Source: an uncultured Clostridia bacterium (lineage in GTDB: Bacteria > Bacillota > Clostridia > UBA1381). From it: a stretch of DNA of 64,000 bases. Positions within the stretch are counted from its first letter, which is position 1, and each line of letters starts with the position of its first letter. The notes under the pieces are model-generated. The model saw only the letters and a program-made list of their open reading frames with translations, did not search any database and was not told the DNA's origin. The position numbers and the translations under genes are program-made. Positions 1 to 8,647 of this stretch are shown here, one piece after another. The stretch lies in the NCBI GenBank assembly GCA_934476075.1, contig CAKSNH010000004.1:1-64000 (forward strand), read 5' to 3'.

Positions 1-663
1 CGAACCCTTTGGAGTCCTCTTTGTCCACGTCCACAAAGAGGACGGAAAAGTCCGCAAGGGACACCCTTGACCCACACTCTGCAAAGCTATTGCAATATAG
101 TTGTTCCATTTGTGTCGGCAAAATTCACTTATTGCCTAGGGGCGTGAATTTTGTGCCGTCCAAGTATAGTACTTGCGATGAGTTTAATTAAACATAAAGC
201 ACAAACAAAGCATAGATACGGCATACCCTCTGTGCCCACTGAATATAGATATACGCTTTTTGCGTGTCCGTAGGGGTGAGTTTAGTGGGAAAGTGCAAGT
301 GTGGATATGAATGAAAGTGTAGTGCAATTTGTGGTGCAAAATAGTCACTCACTCGCATTTTTATCTAAACTCACCATTGCTCGCTAAACTTTCGGCTAGG
401 AGGCACGCAAGGAGCGAAACTATTCTTCGTGGGTTTGGAGGGTATGCTGTACCAAAGTTTAGTGGATAATCTAGCCTAGGGTGATTTCACAATCTGGCTT
501 GTTTGCTATACTTTGACAGCATAAAATTTGCGGGTCTAGGCAATGGAGCAAATTTTACCGACCTAATGGAAAGCTATTGCCATCTTAGCTCTTTGCGTGC
601 CAAAAAGCGGCACTTTCCGTTTGCTTTGCTGCTGCTGAGGCAAAGCGAACTCCAAAGGGTTCG
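1..663. repeat. Large imperfect inverted repeat, two diverged head-to-head copies
   Basis: The first 15 bases recur exactly as the reverse complement at 649-663. Matching continues inward: the block around 86-169 pairs with about 506-600 (shared elements include ATTGCCTAG and AAGTATAG), GCATACCCTC pairs near 222 and 440, and GTGAGTTTAG pairs near 277 and 365. The stretch is therefore two diverged ~330 bp copies facing each other, with the centre near 332. A perfect 11 bp stem hairpin sits at 14-43. The two short open frames here (9-191 and 503-700) are by-products of the repeat and resemble no protein I know. It could be a non-autonomous mobile element or a structured RNA region; the left end may continue outside the window. 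Confidence 0.7.
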
Positions 664-823
664 CTATAATTTGATAATGTCTATACTCATGGGGAAGTGA
701 AACGTCCCCGTCGCTAAATTCAGACAACGTCAGTTGCACTACGCTTTGATTTTAGCTATGTTAGGATAAGGACGCTAAGTTGTAGTTTGTGCTTGCGTAA
801 GCGACAAATCATAATTTACACAC
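664..823. other. Intergenic, no gene seen
   Basis: There is no convincing ORF, RNA gene or promoter here. The stretch separates the palindromic repeat from the terminator of the lyase gene. Its base composition resembles the repeat rather than the AT-rich spacers elsewhere, so it may belong to the same element. Confidence 0.4.
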
Positions 824-855
824 AAAAAGACTGCCCTTTTTCAAGGACAGTCTTT
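824..855 (-). terminator. Intrinsic terminator of the PL11 lyase gene
   Basis: On the minus strand an AAAGACTGTCC / GGGCAGTCTTT stem is followed by a T-run. It lies 14 bases after the lyase stop codon. Confidence 0.85.
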
Positions 856-868
856 CCCCAAACAATTA

Positions 869-3472
869 TTATTTCAAATTATTTACCCATTCTGTTACAG
901 TCGCATCATCAGGAGATGCCATTGTATCATCTATAACAATTAGGTTGTTGTCACCGTTCCAATATAATTGCTTGCCGAATGATTCAAGTACGGCTCTGAT
1001 TGGAACCATTGTTCTGTCATTCATAAGCTGTGCAGGAACGTCCAATGTTTTCTTTTCACCGTTTACAGTGTATTCTGCACTGTCGATAGTCATAACAATA
1101 GTATCATTTCCGCTTACGATTGTAGCACTGTTTGTCGCATCGTCCCACGATACCTGTGCACCGAATGTTTCCGACAAAAATCTCAGCGGAACCATTGTTC
1201 TGTCACCCTCTGCAAGGATAGGTGCAACATCAAGCGTAACTGTTGTTCCGTCCTTAATAGCTTTGTAGTTATCAAGTTGAAGTACAACAGGATTTGATTT
1301 TTGTTCTGTCAAAATCTGCATAAATGCGTGTTCATTAGGATTTGCAACATATGCAGGGTTGATTGTCTTTGTTCCGTTTTTAACTGTATAAATTTCAGGC
1401 AACGGCACTTGTGTTGTTTCAGCTCCGAAGTAGAAACTTACATTTGTAGGCTGATTATAGTGATTGTTCTGCCATGCAACCGATTCACGGTATGTTGTAT
1501 CGTGCATTAGTGTAGGCATCTTATAATCGGTAGGAATAGCTGTTGAATATATACGAAGCTCTGTATTATCCTTTGTTCTGAAAATCACTTCTTCACGCCA
1601 GTCACCGAAAATATCTGCTGACAAGCATGGTTCTGCTTTTGTACCAAGCAAAGGTTCACATTCATTATCCGAGAAGATAATATCAACGGCTTGGTCTTTC
1701 CAATTCCATTTAGATACTGTTACACCGTCAAGGAATTCAGACAATAAATCGCCGTCCCAATAAATTTTAAAGTTCATCGGCAATGAACCTACCATATCTG
1801 TTCCGTCCTCATTCTTAACAGGAGTACCGTCAGCATTTCTGTACGGGAACGCATTCCAAACAGGATTTAACGCCTCGCCTGTGATACTTTGAAGCAATGT
1901 ACCTGTTGAACCCCAACATTCCCAACCTTTGTTTGTAGGGTCAATGTCGGCTGCTCTTGCACGTCCCGTATCCTTCGGTTTCGGATAACCTACCAATACT
2001 TGACCTGTTCTTGCATCATGCAAACCGATATTTACAGGAATATTTTTATTTTCCTGACAAGCCCATACATAGTATCCGTTGTAATCAGGGTCCATCTTTG
2101 CAACGTCAAAAGCGTCACCGTGTCCAAGCTTTACAGATGTACCGTTGGCGCCCTTTGCATTTGCCGCATACATAAACTTACCGTCATGGTCAACGCAGAA
2201 TGAACCCGACAAAATTTCGTCCTTGCCGTCAAAGTCAATATCTGCAACCGCACCGCTGTGATAACCCGAATTGTACAAATTATCTAATTGATTTGTATTT
2301 CCGCAGTCAAGTGTCCAAAGATGTTCAAAACCGCTGTCCTTCAAATTCCAAGCTGCAAGCTTTACAGTATTCCACGCACCTCTCGTATGCACGATAGACG
2401 GTGTAACGCCGTCAAGATAAGCTACCGTAAATACATAGTGGCTTGCACGTTTTGTAAGTCTTGCCGTATCTGTGTATTCGCTTGCCCAATCTGTAATCGG
2501 GTCACGAACCGGCAATAGGTCTGTTCTTGCGATTTCCTTACCTGTCATACCGTCATATGCAGACAAAAATTCAGGGCCTTCCGACAAATATTGTCTGTCA
2601 GGGAATTTTTGAATACTGTATTCATAATTTGTCTTTCCGTCACCGTTTACATCGCCGATTTGATTGCCGGCACCGTCTGTTGTACCTTCAAAAGAACGTG
2701 TAACAATTTCGGCTTTACCGTCCTGATTAAAGTCATAAACCAAGAAGTTAATATCAATATCATTAATTTCGTTAGGACCGATATTGATTGTCCAAAGTTT
2801 TGTACCGTCAATCTTGTATGCCTCAATCAACGGATAATTTTCACCTCTGTAACCTACGTCCATTGAAGGCGGATTACGTCTTACAACATATTCGTACTGA
2901 CCGTCGCCGTCAAGGTCGCCGACGCTTACGTCGTTAATATCGTAAAAACCAAGACTGATGTCATTGTAAAATGCCTCATGCTGTTCAACAGGAATTGCAA
3001 GATAATCCTTATTCCATGTTGTTGCCGTACCGAAATCATCGGCAACCTCCTGTCCGTCAACAACCGCTACAACCTTATATGTACCCGCTGTCGCACCTTT
3101 ATCAAGATAATTTGTCTTTGTTGTAATAGGTGCAGAATTAAGTTTTGTACCGTCACGATAAATGTTAAAACCAATATCCGCCGCATCAGTACCAAGCATT
3201 CTCCATGTAACCAAAGTTCCTTCGGAATTCTTTACCGCTACAACGCCTCTGTCCAAATATTCAAGCTGACGCATTGTTACCGGTCTTGCCTGATAAAGAG
3301 CCTCTGTTTCTGCTTTCTTTGCAGCGTCCGCAACCTCTGTGTATTGGTTGTTCACTGTCATATCCGCCGGAGTCGAACTGCTTGAATCCGACGCAAACGC
3401 CGCACCAAACGACGAAAGCAGCATAGTTCCCGCCGTCAAAGCGGAAAGAATACGTTTTTTGTTTTTTCTCAT
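869..3472 (-). CDS. Secreted rhamnogalacturonan lyase (PL11) with C-terminal stalk domain
   Basis: 867 aa. Residues 1-27 are a signal peptide ending AAFA. Residues ~62-140 form the N-terminal beta-domain (LDRGVVAV) typical of PL11 rhamnogalacturonan lyases of the YesW/YesX type. The following ~550 residues are the eight-bladed propeller, with calcium-loop repeats such as DLDGDGQYE, DFNQDGKAE and DIDFDGKDE. The last ~110 residues carry two copies of the RTMVPLRFL/RTMVPIRAV pattern of the copper-amine-oxidase-like stalk domain (PF07833), a cell-surface module in clostridia. The enzyme should cleave the rhamnose-galacturonate backbone of rhamnogalacturonan I outside the cell by beta-elimination. 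A strong GGGAGGT site lies 8 bases before the ATG. The gene is monocistronic with its own terminator. The family call is firm; the role of the stalk domain in attachment is inferred. Confidence 0.93.
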   Translation of the reverse strand: MRKNKKRILSALTAGTMLLSSFGAAFASDSSSSTPADMTVNNQYTEVADAAKKAETEALYQARPVTMRQLEYLDRGVVAVKNSEGTLVTWRMLGTDAADIGFNIYRDGTKLNSAPITTKTNYLDKGATAGTYKVVAVVDGQEVADDFGTATTWNKDYLAIPVEQHEAFYNDISLGFYDINDVSVGDLDGDGQYEYVVRRNPPSMDVGYRGENYPLIEAYKIDGTKLWTINIGPNEINDIDINFLVYDFNQDGKAEIVTRSFEGTTDGAGNQIGDVNGDGKTNYEYSIQKFPDRQYLSEGPEFLSAYDGMTGKEIARTDLLPVRDPITDWASEYTDTARLTKRASHYVFTVAYLDGVTPSIVHTRGAWNTVKLAAWNLKDSGFEHLWTLDCGNTNQLDNLYNSGYHSGAVADIDFDGKDEILSGSFCVDHDGKFMYAANAKGANGTSVKLGHGDAFDVAKMDPDYNGYYVWACQENKNIPVNIGLHDARTGQVLVGYPKPKDTGRARAADIDPTNKGWECWGSTGTLLQSITGEALNPVWNAFPYRNADGTPVKNEDGTDMVGSLPMNFKIYWDGDLLSEFLDGVTVSKWNWKDQAVDIIFSDNECEPLLGTKAEPCLSADIFGDWREEVIFRTKDNTELRIYSTAIPTDYKMPTLMHDTTYRESVAWQNNHYNQPTNVSFYFGAETTQVPLPEIYTVKNGTKTINPAYVANPNEHAFMQILTEQKSNPVVLQLDNYKAIKDGTTVTLDVAPILAEGDRTMVPLRFLSETFGAQVSWDDATNSATIVSGNDTIVMTIDSAEYTVNGEKKTLDVPAQLMNDRTMVPIRAVLESFGKQLYWNGDNNLIVIDDTMASPDDATVTEWVNNLK

Positions 3473-3986
3473 TTGAATTAACCTCCCTCAATGTCAATTT
3501 TATCTGACAATTACTATGTATACATATTAACACATACTGCTTTATATTTCAAGAGCAAAAATGTATAATGTGCACAAAATATTTTTATATTAATAATGCT
3601 ATTATTATTTCCTGTAATATGCCGTATCATTTTAAATTATTATTAAGATTTTTGTTTAATAATTTTCGACAAAATCCTTTGTATATTTACACCATTTTTA
3701 TCGTTTTACATTTATTTTTTTTAAAAATTTTAATAATTTTTTTAAAAAATAGGTAGATAATATAGTTATTTTGTTGTATAATAAGCATATGCGAAATGTT
3801 CATTCCATGTGTATATAACATATTTTTTTAGCAAAATAATAAATTTATGTTTAAAAAGTATTTTTTAATGTGTTTCCCACTATTTTTAGTAAGGGGATTA
3901 TGTGTTACAATATGTACAGTACATAGTTACATTAAAAAACATCACAATTATCGACAAAATTTTAATTTAAAAGGAGTATCACAATT
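3473..3986. other. AT-rich divergent intergenic region
   Basis: A very AT-rich spacer of about 510 bp lies between the divergently transcribed lyase and XRE regulator genes. No ORF with a ribosome site and no structured RNA could be recognised. It must hold the promoters of both genes. Confidence 0.5.
3906..3924 (+). promoter_or_regulatory. Candidate promoter -10 with palindromic operator of the XRE gene
   Basis: TACAAT at 3906-3911 is followed at once by the perfect palindrome ATGTACAGTACAT (3912-3924), about 63 bases before the regulator's start codon. The position is what an autoregulatory operator would occupy. The -35 (around 3883) is poor, so the promoter assignment is tentative. Confidence 0.45.
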
Positions 3987-4214
3987 ATGAACGCTAAATT
4001 TCAACCGCATTACAGAGCATTAGGACTTAACATCGGTTATTACAGAAAAATAAACGATTATACACAATTACAGTTGGCTGAAAAGTTGAATATCGACCCG
4101 ACACATTTGGGCAGAATTGAAAATGCAAAAGTCGGTGCATCTCTTGATGTTGTATTTGCTATTGCTGAAATTTTTCAAATTTCACCTGAGAAGCTTTTTA
4201 ATGAAAGATATTAA
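3987..4214 (+). CDS. Small XRE-family helix-turn-helix regulator
   Basis: 75 aa, almost entirely one Cro/C1-type HTH domain. The helix-turn-helix is at about residues 25-50 (QLQLAEKLNIDPTHLGRIEN), followed by the usual ISPEKLF helix. There is no effector domain, so it acts as a DNA-binding dimer only. An AAAGGAG ribosome site precedes the ATG, and a strong terminator follows immediately, so it is a single-gene unit. A perfect 13 bp palindrome in its promoter region suggests autoregulation. Its targets are not apparent from the neighbours. Confidence 0.88.
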   Translation: MNAKFQPHYRALGLNIGYYRKINDYTQLQLAEKLNIDPTHLGRIENAKVGASLDVVFAIAEIFQISPEKLFNERY

Positions 4215-4220
4215 TTTCTT

Positions 4221-4264
4221 AAAAACGCTGTTTGTATTTTTTTTATTATACAAACAGCGTTTTT
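4221..4264 (+). terminator. Intrinsic terminator after the XRE gene
   Basis: AAAAACGCTGTTTGTA is paired with its complement and followed by TTTTT, directly after the XRE stop codon. Confidence 0.85.
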
Positions 4265-4315
4265 GGATAACTGTATTAATAGCACAATCTTAATCCAATC
4301 ATGGAGATTGAAATA

Positions 4316-4969
4316 ATGAATAAATACTATATCTGTGCATTGTGTAACAAAAAGAAACTTGCGTCAGAATGTATTGATGAGTTTGCAATATCGAATAAAT
4401 TCAGCATATGCCGCCTTTGTGCTTCGCATTTGCCTTATACTCATGGCGACAGTTCTTTTCCGGGCACAAAATATCTGTCCTACGTTATTTCGTCTTTTTA
4501 TTACAGAGGTTATGTAAAAAATTCACTTCGAGATTATAAATTTTCTTATCATACAATTTTTGCTGAAATTATGTCACATTTTATGGCAGATACCCTATCC
4601 AAACACAATTATATCAAAGATTTTGATATAATTATCCCTGTACCTTTATCAAAAAAGCGATTTTTTCAGCGAGGATACAATCAAAGTTCTCTGATTGCCG
4701 AAAAAATAGCAGAACGTTTTGACATTGCATACAGCGAAAATATCCTTGTCCGCACAAGACATACCCACAAGCAAAGTATGCTGCACGGTTCCGACCGTAT
4801 CAGCAATGTAATTGATTCATTTTCATCTTCGTCCGATTTATCAGGACTTCGTTTAGTGCTGTTTGACGATATTTTCACTACCGGCAACACATTAAATCAA
4901 GCCGCAAAAGCACTTAGAGCTGCCGGTGCGGCTGATGTTGTGGGTTTAACCTGTGCAATAGTCAAATAA
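4316..4969 (+). CDS. ComF-family phosphoribosyltransferase-like protein
   Basis: 217 aa from the ATG at 4316. An upstream in-frame ATG at 4301 is less likely because the GGAG ribosome site (4303-4306) lies inside that extension, 9 bases before 4316. The N-terminus has paired cysteines (CALC and CRLC) like the zinc-binding part of ComF. The C-terminus has the PRPP-binding signature (LFDDIFTTGNT) of type I phosphoribosyltransferases, preceded by PVP and QRGYNQS motifs typical of ComF/GntX. In competent bacteria ComF helps single-stranded DNA uptake; whether this organism is competent cannot be told here. It stands alone, convergent with the EamA gene, whose stop codon abuts its own. Confidence 0.88.
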   Translation: MNKYYICALCNKKKLASECIDEFAISNKFSICRLCASHLPYTHGDSSFPGTKYLSYVISSFYYRGYVKNSLRDYKFSYHTIFAEIMSHFMADTLSKHNYIKDFDIIIPVPLSKKRFFQRGYNQSSLIAEKIAERFDIAYSENILVRTRHTHKQSMLHGSDRISNVIDSFSSSSDLSGLRLVLFDDIFTTGNTLNQAAKALRAAGAADVVGLTCAIVK

Positions 4970-5881
4970 TTATTTATTTACTATAAATATCCCCGCCGAC
5001 ACAAGCAAAAGTGCCGCCAAATTTTGAAATGTAAACACATTTTCATTTAGGAATATTGCCGACAAAATCGCTCCGAATACAGGTATCAGAAAGCTGTATA
5101 ATGTAATTTTTCCCACTTTATTATATTTAAGCAGCAAATTCCACAATACAAACGCCACCGATGACAGCAGTGACATATACAGCAACAGCAGTAATGCCTG
5201 TGCCGTCACATGATGAAATGCACCGCCGCCGACCAACGCTATCACAATCAGCACCGATGCACCAAAAATCATCTGCCAGCCGGTCAACATTATCGGTTCG
5301 CATTTATCTGAAAACGCTTTTATCATCACCGTACTGCCCGCAAACGCCAATGCAGAAACTAAAATCATTCCGTCACCGCTCAGATTGAAATTCAAATCAA
5401 ATCCGTCCGTCAGATTTATGACTATCGCTCCTAGTATTCCGGCGGTACAGCCGATTATTTTCTTTACGTTCAATTTATCATTCTTAAACAGAAAATGTGC
5501 CATAATTATAGCAAAAAACGTACTTGTCGCATCTATTACCGAACCTTTTACACCTGTTGTATTGGCAAGTCCTATATAAAAGAAAAGGTACTGCAATGTA
5601 GTCTGCACCAAGCCGAGTAAAATGACATCTCTTAAATTTTCCTTTGGCGGAACAGCCACTTTTCTATCCTTTACCGACTTAAAAATCACTACAAATACCC
5701 CTGCCGCAAAAAATCTTATTCCGGCAAACAATATTTTTGAAAATATATCATTTGCACCTATTCCAAACAATTCATACCCTATTTTCACGCACGGGAACGC
5801 ACTTCCCCAAAGCAGTGTACACACCACTGCAAATATAAATATATTAATATTTTTTGTAAAAAATTTCTCCTGTTTAGTCAT
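4970..5881 (-). CDS. EamA/DMT-superfamily transporter
   Basis: 303 aa, almost entirely hydrophobic, with ten predicted membrane segments in two EamA repeats (about residues 10-145 and 165-300). It belongs to the drug/metabolite transporter superfamily, whose members export or import amino acids, nucleosides and similar small metabolites; the substrate cannot be predicted. The start codon overlaps the stop of the upstream YaiI-like gene (ATGA at 5878-5881), so the two are translationally coupled. Confidence 0.88.
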   Translation of the reverse strand: MTKQEKFFTKNINIFIFAVVCTLLWGSAFPCVKIGYELFGIGANDIFSKILFAGIRFFAAGVFVVIFKSVKDRKVAVPPKENLRDVILLGLVQTTLQYLFFYIGLANTTGVKGSVIDATSTFFAIIMAHFLFKNDKLNVKKIIGCTAGILGAIVINLTDGFDLNFNLSGDGMILVSALAFAGSTVMIKAFSDKCEPIMLTGWQMIFGASVLIVIALVGGGAFHHVTAQALLLLLYMSLLSSVAFVLWNLLLKYNKVGKITLYSFLIPVFGAILSAIFLNENVFTFQNLAALLLVSAGIFIVNK

Positions 5882-6324
5882 TTTTTTTCCTCACATAATT
5901 TTATTAAATTTCTTTCAAAACGCAAATCGTCCTCATTTGTGCGTTTTTTCGGATTATTCATCTTTCCGCCCTTTTTTCCGCTCCTGCGTACTTTTTGGTG
6001 CAAAAATCGTTCAAACATCAATTTGTCGATATTATCATTATCATATATAAGTCCGCTGTTGCCTATTGCATACGCTTTTTTGCCCAGTGCCATCGACGCA
6101 ACACCATAGTCCTGCGTAACCACTATATCCCCTTTTTCGCAATCATTCATAAGTGCAATATCCACCGCATCTTTTCCCTGCCCCACTTGAACTATTCTGC
6201 TGTAATCCGATGATAGTATATGACTTGAATCTATGTACATAACAACATCAATTCTATATTTCTTTGCCGTTTTCTCTATTATCTGCTTTACGGGACAAGC
6301 GTCCGCATCAACCAAAATCCGCAT
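5878..6324 (-). CDS. YaiI/YqxD-family protein (UPF0178, DUF188)
   Basis: 148 aa. It starts with the diagnostic MRILVDADACPV motif and contains DIVVTQDYGVA and the basic KKGGKMNNPKKRTNEDD tail region of the UPF0178 family. The aspartates resemble those of PIN/NYN-type nuclease folds, but no enzymatic role is established for the family. An AAGGAG site precedes the ATG. It is the first gene of a two-gene operon with the EamA transporter (4-base overlap). Confidence 0.9.
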   Translation of the reverse strand: MRILVDADACPVKQIIEKTAKKYRIDVVMYIDSSHILSSDYSRIVQVGQGKDAVDIALMNDCEKGDIVVTQDYGVASMALGKKAYAIGNSGLIYDNDNIDKLMFERFLHQKVRRSGKKGGKMNNPKKRTNEDDLRFERNLIKLCEEKK

Positions 6325-6416
6325 AAAAAAAACTCCTTTCCGTTACATTATTAAAGGCACTCACCGCAGTATATTCTACCACAAATAAGTGCCCGAGGGG
6401 GTTGCAAAATTAAATT

Positions 6417-7391
6417 TTATCCTATTTTTCTGAAAAACGGCTTATAGTTTAGTATTTTTTCTATCTTGTCAATTACATCGGCAGATAATTCTATACCGCT
6501 TGCCGACGCATTGCTCACCGCCTGTTCGGGTTTTGTCGCACCGATAATCAAACTCGACATACACGGTTTTCTCAAAGCCCATGCAAGGGCAAGCTGTGCC
6601 ATTGTAATACCCAATTCGTCGGCTATCTTGACCAATTCTTTTACCTTATCCAAATTTTCTTCGGTAAGCAGCTTATTAATCTGCTTATCTGCCTGATGTG
6701 TTGCACGGCTTCCTTCCGGTATAGGCATATTTTTTCTGTATTTGCCCGTCAAAAGTCCCTGTGACAGCGGGCTGAACGCAACTATACCTATTCCGTTCTT
6801 CTCGCAAATGTCCATCATTTCATCTTCGATAAATCTATCCATCATATTATACTGCGGCTGAATTACACTGAGCGGTCTTAAATGATTTTCCTTTATCACG
6901 TTAAGTGCCTCCATAACCTGTGTCGGCATCCATTCACTCACACCGTAATACAATATTTTACCCATTTTCACCAAATCGGACAATGCTTCCATCGTTTCCT
7001 CAACCGGTGTGTCGGGGTCATATCTGTGGCAGAAATACATATCAAGATAATCTGTTTTAAGATTTTTCAATGACTTATCCACATTTTCAAATATATGCTT
7101 TCTCGATAAGCCTCTGTCATTCGGACCTTTGCCTGTCGGAAAAAATACTTTTGACGACAGCACATAACTGCTGCGTTCATATTCACTCAAAACATTTCCC
7201 AAAAATCTTTCGGCATCACCGCCCGAATATGCGTCGGCACAATCGAAAAAGTTGATACCCAAATCATACGCTTTTCTTACGCTCTCCGCCGCAATATCTA
7301 TCGCATTTTTGTCCGCCACATTTGTCATCCAGCTGCCAAGTGCGATTTCGCTCACTTTAAGTCCCCATTTGCCCAATTTCCTGTACTTCAT
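6417..7391 (-). CDS. Aldo/keto reductase
   Basis: 324 aa, a full-length NAD(P)-dependent aldo/keto reductase of the YghZ / Kv-beta-like subgroup. The catalytic tetrad is visible: Asp and Tyr in FDCADAYSGG, Lys in VLSSKVFFP and His in MYFCHRYDP. The cofactor-binding C-terminal part (IIGATKPEQ) is intact. It lies 14 bases after the lacI-type gene on the same strand, so it is likely co-transcribed with it. That context suggests a role in reducing a sugar or uronate derivative; the substrate is inferred only from context. Confidence 0.9.
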   Translation of the reverse strand: MKYRKLGKWGLKVSEIALGSWMTNVADKNAIDIAAESVRKAYDLGINFFDCADAYSGGDAERFLGNVLSEYERSSYVLSSKVFFPTGKGPNDRGLSRKHIFENVDKSLKNLKTDYLDMYFCHRYDPDTPVEETMEALSDLVKMGKILYYGVSEWMPTQVMEALNVIKENHLRPLSVIQPQYNMMDRFIEDEMMDICEKNGIGIVAFSPLSQGLLTGKYRKNMPIPEGSRATHQADKQINKLLTEENLDKVKELVKIADELGITMAQLALAWALRKPCMSSLIIGATKPEQAVSNASASGIELSADVIDKIEKILNYKPFFRKIG

Positions 7392-7405
7392 ATATACTTC
7401 GCTCC

Positions 7406-8458
7406 TTATAAAAGTTCATACTTTTCCAATATTTCAAACGGAATAACCGCCGATTTGCGTATAATTGCCTGCTGGTCAATGATAATGTTTGACGGTGTTG
7501 TTTTGTCCACCAGAATTTTTCTGAGCAATTTGTAACAATTACGTCCCAAAAGCGAGGTGTCCTGTCTTACAGTTGTAAGCGGCGGCGTAAAATATTCGGA
7601 TACCATCATATCATTGAATCCAACAACCGCCATTTGTTCGGGGATTTTTATGCCGTTTTCCAATGCGGAACTTATCACTCCGTGTGCAAGCATATCAGTC
7701 GTTGTGAATATTACTTCGGGGATAAAATGTTCATCAATAAATCTATGCTTAAAAATTTCATATCCGGCACTGCTGTGACCACGATAACGCATACACATTC
7801 TTTCAAACACAACCTTTGACGTTATATCCTTAAAATGTCCTATTCCCTTTTCATAACCTCTGTATCTGCTCGTCAGATTGCTCTGCACTTCCTTCGGTTC
7901 GCCGAGATAGGCAAATCTTCTGTAACCGATTTCGTGGAATGCCTGAACCATTTTATTGATTATTTTTTCATTATCAAAATTGACGTTCGGAAAATTCTCA
8001 TACTCTCTGTCACCAAGCACAATCGGTATATTTTTACTTGTGACATATTTTATAATATCCTCGTCATGGTTGCCGCCGACAAAAATAAATCCGTCAACAC
8101 ATCGTTCCACCAACGCTTTTATACCGTTTTGTCCATCACCGAAAAATGCGTCGGAAAGCAGTACGGTATATCCGTCCTTCTGTGCCTCTTTCATAATAAA
8201 TGCGGCACACTGTGCATAAAATTCACACGATATATCCGGCACTACCACGCCGATAAGTCCCGACTTGTTCGAGCGGAGTGCTCTTGCTGTCGCATTCGGC
8301 AAATATCCAAGTTCATCAATAACTTTCAGCACTCTTGCCTTTGTTTCGTCACTGATACTCGCCGTACCATGCAATACGTGTGATACGGTTGACGGCACTA
8401 CTCCCGCCGCCTTAGCCACATCTTTAATTGTAACTTTTTTTCTCTCAATATTGCTCAT
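7406..8458 (-). CDS. LacI-family transcriptional regulator
   Basis: 350 aa from the ATG at 8458. The open frame runs further upstream, but that extension is made of dispersed-repeat sequence and lacks a ribosome site, whereas AAAGGG precedes 8458. Residues ~7-55 are the LacI HTH with hinge (VTIKDVAKAAGVVPSTVSHV). The rest is a periplasmic-binding-protein-like sugar-sensing domain. Two CG-centred palindromic sites lie upstream (8585-8596, 8611-8624), and similar sites precede the second PL11 lyase gene. It probably represses pectin-use genes and itself; the ligand is unknown. Confidence 0.92.
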   Translation of the reverse strand: MSNIERKKVTIKDVAKAAGVVPSTVSHVLHGTASISDETKARVLKVIDELGYLPNATARALRSNKSGLIGVVVPDISCEFYAQCAAFIMKEAQKDGYTVLLSDAFFGDGQNGIKALVERCVDGFIFVGGNHDEDIIKYVTSKNIPIVLGDREYENFPNVNFDNEKIINKMVQAFHEIGYRRFAYLGEPKEVQSNLTSRYRGYEKGIGHFKDITSKVVFERMCMRYRGHSSAGYEIFKHRFIDEHFIPEVIFTTTDMLAHGVISSALENGIKIPEQMAVVGFNDMMVSEYFTPPLTTVRQDTSLLGRNCYKLLRKILVDKTTPSNIIIDQQAIIRKSAVIPFEILEKYELL

Positions 8459-8486
8459 AATTTTCCCTTTCACACGCATATAGTAT

Positions 8487-8576
8487 AAAAAGCTACGCCT
8501 ACGGGCGTAAGAATAAATCAGCATTTTTGATTTTCCGTCATTGCGTTTTTTTCGCAATTCCCTGCAAATTAAAAAA
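8487..8576. repeat. Dispersed ~100 bp hairpin repeat, copy 1
   Basis: It shares the core GCATTTTTGATTTT, GTCATTGCG and GCAAATTAAA with the copies at 9415 and 49815, but lacks about 12 bases near its left end. Two small hairpins (CGCCTACGGGCG and TTGCG...CGCAA) are kept. It lies between the lacI gene and its operators. Confidence 0.85.
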
Positions 8577-8584
8577 GCTGTCAC

Positions 8585-8624
8585 AAAATCGTTTTCATAA
8601 TAGTATCATGCAAAAACGTTTTTG
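8585..8624. promoter_or_regulatory. Candidate LacI-type operators upstream of lacI
   Basis: CAAAAACGTTTTTG at 8611-8624 is a perfect 14 bp palindrome with a central CG, the classic form of a LacI-family operator. AAAATCGTTTTC at 8585-8596 is a second, weaker site. They lie between the repeat and the 3' end of the GDSL gene, upstream of the lacI gene. Confidence 0.6.
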
Positions 8625-8647
8625 TCAACAACTTTTTAATTTTTTGT

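Noticed and set aside
9..700. Two ORFs of 60 and 65 codons at 9-191 and 503-700
   Set aside because: They lie in the two arms of the large inverted repeat, have no ribosome sites and resemble no protein.
3473..3600. LacI-type operator before the first PL11 gene
   Set aside because: No CG-centred palindrome like those at 8611 or 41163 occurs in this spacer, so it was not included in the proposed regulon.
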